Source of the DNA: Nitrospira sp. ST-bin5
Lineage (GTDB): Bacteria > Nitrospirota > Nitrospiria > Nitrospirales > Nitrospiraceae
NCBI GenBank assembly: GCA_002083555.1
Contig: MSXN01000021.1
Location: 101,728 to 165,727, forward strand
Length of the DNA: 64,000 nucleotides
Direction: 5' to 3'
The notes under the pieces are model-generated. The model ran no database searches. It had not been told where the DNA came from and saw only the letters and a program-made list of their open reading frames with translations. The position numbers and the translations under genes were made by a program. Shown here piece after piece: positions 61,974 through 64,000 of this stretch. Each line of letters opens with the position of its first letter. Within the stretch, counting starts at the first letter, position 1.

Positions 61974-64000
61974 TCACAATGTGTGCGATACAAAGCCTTG
62001 ATCGCCCAGAGCGGAGTGGGCCACATCGATCAGATGTCGGTGGTGTGTAAAGATCATCACTTGTCCATTTTCAGCGAATTGTGCGAGTGCCCGGAGAATG
62101 TTGGCTGCACGTTCGTCGTCGGACGTGATGAGGGCATCATCGAGCACGAGAGGCATCTGGGGATGCGAGGACCGTCTTAATTCCAGCGCCGCAAGCCGCA
62201 AGGCTAGATAGAGCTGATCAGCGGTGCCTTCACTCATTTCCTCGATCCTAATTCGAGTTCCTCCTGTCCGTTGCGCACAGAGCACTGGCCTGTCTTCCGA
62301 CTCGTCCGTCACTAGACGTTCATACGCTCCGCCCGTCATGAGTGAAAAGAATGAAGATGCAGCAGAGACCATTGGCGCTTGCGCCTGTTCTCGAAACCGA
62401 TTCAGCGCCTCCTGAAGGAGCGTATGGGCAAATCTCAGTCGCGCCCACGGTCGTATCGCTGAGCGGTATCGCGCGGCAGCTGACTCCATGGCCTCGCGTG
62501 CGATGGCTGCGCGGTCAGATGTATCGACTGCAAATAAATCCCGTCGGGCTTGCTCCTCAGCCTGTCTAGCTGAAGCCTGTTCGTGTTCACGGCGCTCAAT
62601 CTCCGCACGACATCGATCACGTTCACTCTCGAGAGTAAAGGCATCACGACTAGCGAGCCGTGTACGAAGCTCTTCCTCCGAACGAGACGATGCCCTTGCA
62701 AGTTGGTCTTGCAGGAGTGAGAGATTCCTCTGTGCCTCGCGCTTGCGCGCTGCTGCCTCTTCCAACTCAGGAAGCTGATCGATCGTGGGAACGCCTGCAA
62801 CTGCACATAATTGCATACAGATCGCCTCCTGGGCGCTCTGCGCCAACTCAGCCAGCCGCTTCTTCTCCTGCGCCCGGGTTTGGTCACGGATCAAGACCGC
62901 TCGCGCCTGGGCACTTTCTCGTGCCACCAGCAGGCGTTTACGCAAAGCATCTACAAAGTGGTCTAAGTCTTCCGGAGCCGACTCAGACAGTAGAGCAGCC
63001 ACTCGGTCACCCTGCTTTCTAAGATCATCGAGTATTGCTTGAAGATGAGCTTTCCGTTGTTGCGCCTCACTCGATGTCGAATGATGACGAACCAGTTCGT
63101 CGAGTTCAGTGAGACGTGCCTTCACGGCCTCTGGAGTAGTGTTAGCAGGAAGATATAAGCGTGCTTGCCATTCCTGTAGCGCGGACAGGTGGCGCTCCAG
63201 TTCCGCCTTGGTCTCAGTGAGGAGGCGATTCAGCTTGTCTCGCTCGACCTGCTGCTGCTTAGTTGCCCTGGCACGCGCGCTGTGCTCAGCTTCAGCTTGA
63301 ACAGTGTGTTTCTCCCATTTGAGACCCTGCTCAATCAGCGAGGACAGGCCCTGGAGATCCCTCACTCTCTTCTCATCGACCGACTGACCAAGGGTCCTGA
63401 GCACTTCCGCAATGCTTGATGCACTTTCTGCCACCTGTGTAAGAAGTCGGTGACGATCTGTACGCAAGGCCTCCATTCGTTCAGCTAGTTGCAAGGCATC
63501 CTGTCGCCGCCCTTGCCATTCATGAAGTGTCTCCGGAGCGAGATCGGGAAGCCCTGCCTGACCTATTTGCCGTCCCCAGCGTGCGAGTACTTCTCCGTAT
63601 TGTGCTGCAAGAGCGTCCATCTGGCGTTCAAGCTCGCTCCGGCGCGCTTCCATCTGTTCGATCCGCATCGAGCATTCCTCGAACCCGGCTGCACGCTTTG
63701 CATCGGCACGCAACAGGTCAGCCTGCCGGTCTGCCTCACGTTCGGCTGCTTCGAAGGCATCCGGCAATGTCCGATCGGCGTCGAAGCGGTGACCAGATTG
63801 CTCCGTATCCTGTGAACGTTCAATGTAGGCCTGCCGGATCAACGCCCAAGCGTCATCGCGTCGTACACGGGCGAGGCGGAGGGTGTCGGCGGTAACGACT
63901 TCGCCCTCGGCAGCAAGCTGGCGGTGCCGAAGTCGCTGCTCATCAAGATCCCGTCCCACCAATTGGTATTCATCACGTGCTGCTCTCTGTCGATCTTCAA
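61974..64000 (-). CDS. YhaN/SbcC-like ATPase with long coiled coils, 5' end outside the window
   Basis: The frame is open to the right edge, so the N-terminal part with the Walker A is not seen. At least 675 residues are present: long coiled coils (about the first 500) and an ABC-type C-terminal half with EMSEGTADQLYLALRLAALE (signature) and PLVLDDALITSDDERAANIL (Walker B), ending with FTHHRHLIDVAHSALGDQGF. This is the layout of YhaN, RecN and SbcC-type repair ATPases, often paired with a nuclease. The partner gene is not in the window. It is convergent with the integrase gene at 60820. Confidence 0.85.
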   Translation of the reverse strand, partial: EDRQRAARDEYQLVGRDLDEQRLRHRQLAAEGEVVTADTLRLARVRRDDAWALIRQAYIERSQDTEQSGHRFDADRTLPDAFEAAEREADRQADLLRADAKRAAGFEECSMRIEQMEARRSELERQMDALAAQYGEVLARWGRQIGQAGLPDLAPETLHEWQGRRQDALQLAERMEALRTDRHRLLTQVAESASSIAEVLRTLGQSVDEKRVRDLQGLSSLIEQGLKWEKHTVQAEAEHSARARATKQQQVERDKLNRLLTETKAELERHLSALQEWQARLYLPANTTPEAVKARLTELDELVRHHSTSSEAQQRKAHLQAILDDLRKQGDRVAALLSESAPEDLDHFVDALRKRLLVARESAQARAVLIRDQTRAQEKKRLAELAQSAQEAICMQLCAVAGVPTIDQLPELEEAAARKREAQRNLSLLQDQLARASSRSEEELRTRLASRDAFTLESERDRCRAEIERREHEQASARQAEEQARRDLFAVDTSDRAAIAREAMESAAARYRSAIRPWARLRFAHTLLQEALNRFREQAQAPMVSAASSFFSLMTGGAYERLVTDESEDRPVLCAQRTGGTRIRIEEMSEGTADQLYLALRLAALELRRSSHPQMPLVLDDALITSDDERAANILRALAQFAENGQVMIFTHHRHLIDVAHSALGDQGFVSHTL

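Noticed and set aside
1..64000. CRISPR arrays, rRNA genes and riboswitches
   Set aside because: I scanned for regularly spaced repeats, rRNA-like blocks and known aptamer motifs and saw none.

Overview
The window is GC-rich bacterial DNA. Its gene content (several HME-RND metal pumps, a PAS/GAF multi-sensor, DUF2934, many lipoproteins, a CorE-like sigma factor) suggests a Nitrospira-like member of Nitrospirota. This is an inference from gene content: no rRNA or housekeeping marker is present to prove it.

Layout. (1) 1-5.1 kb: a large multi-PAS/GAF membrane sensor that runs off the left edge, two lipoproteins and a MarR regulator with a Cys/His tail. (2) 5.3-6.6 kb: a 3' fragment of a tRNA-Lys gene, a higBA toxin-antitoxin pair and an IS3-type transposase relic. 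(3) 6.7-25.4 kb, almost all on the minus strand: a CusCBA-type efflux operon headed by a small exported Cys protein, broken ynfA genes, a CzcD-like CDF exporter, a TPR lipoprotein, a P1B ATPase with APC in place of CPC, a SHOCT protein, two lipoproteins, and a CzcCBA-type operon headed by another small Cys protein. (4) 25.4-30.5 kb: a decayed junction zone with a ynfA relic, phased GTTTACGT repeats, a frameshifted HNH protein, a ComEA-like protein, a defective IS3 element abutting a second copy of higA, a His-tailed DMT transporter, an amber-interrupted methyltransferase and a cusA relic. (5) 30.5-38.8 kb: calcium and glucan genes (CaCA exchanger, GH57 enzyme, P2A Ca-ATPase, YHS-glucan phosphorylase fusion, DUF2934). 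(6) 39-47.6 kb: lipoproteins and a second CusCBA-type operon with its own small exported protein. (7) 47.9-51.3 kb: CopA, CopZ and a CorE-like ECF sigma factor. (8) 51.5-64 kb: a 3' tRNA fragment, then a plus-strand mobile-element-like region: three small related proteins of unknown function, an HTH protein, a RepA-like AAA ATPase, a 320-bp repeat block, five tyrosine-recombinase-family genes plus an excisionase-like gene, and a convergent, incomplete YhaN/SbcC-like ATPase.

How it fits together. The 5.4-51.5 kb block reads as a composite copper/zinc/cadmium resistance region. RND pumps move metal from the periplasm outward, P-type and CDF exporters clear the cytoplasm, CopZ delivers copper, and the CorE-like sigma factor is a good candidate copper sensor. 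Two tRNA 3' fragments face outward at its edges, consistent with accretion by site-specific integration. The recombinase region at 55-62 kb is the most unusual part: core-binding domains, arm domains and catalytic domains are distributed over separate proteins, and a 24-bp perfect inverted-repeat pair lies just upstream.
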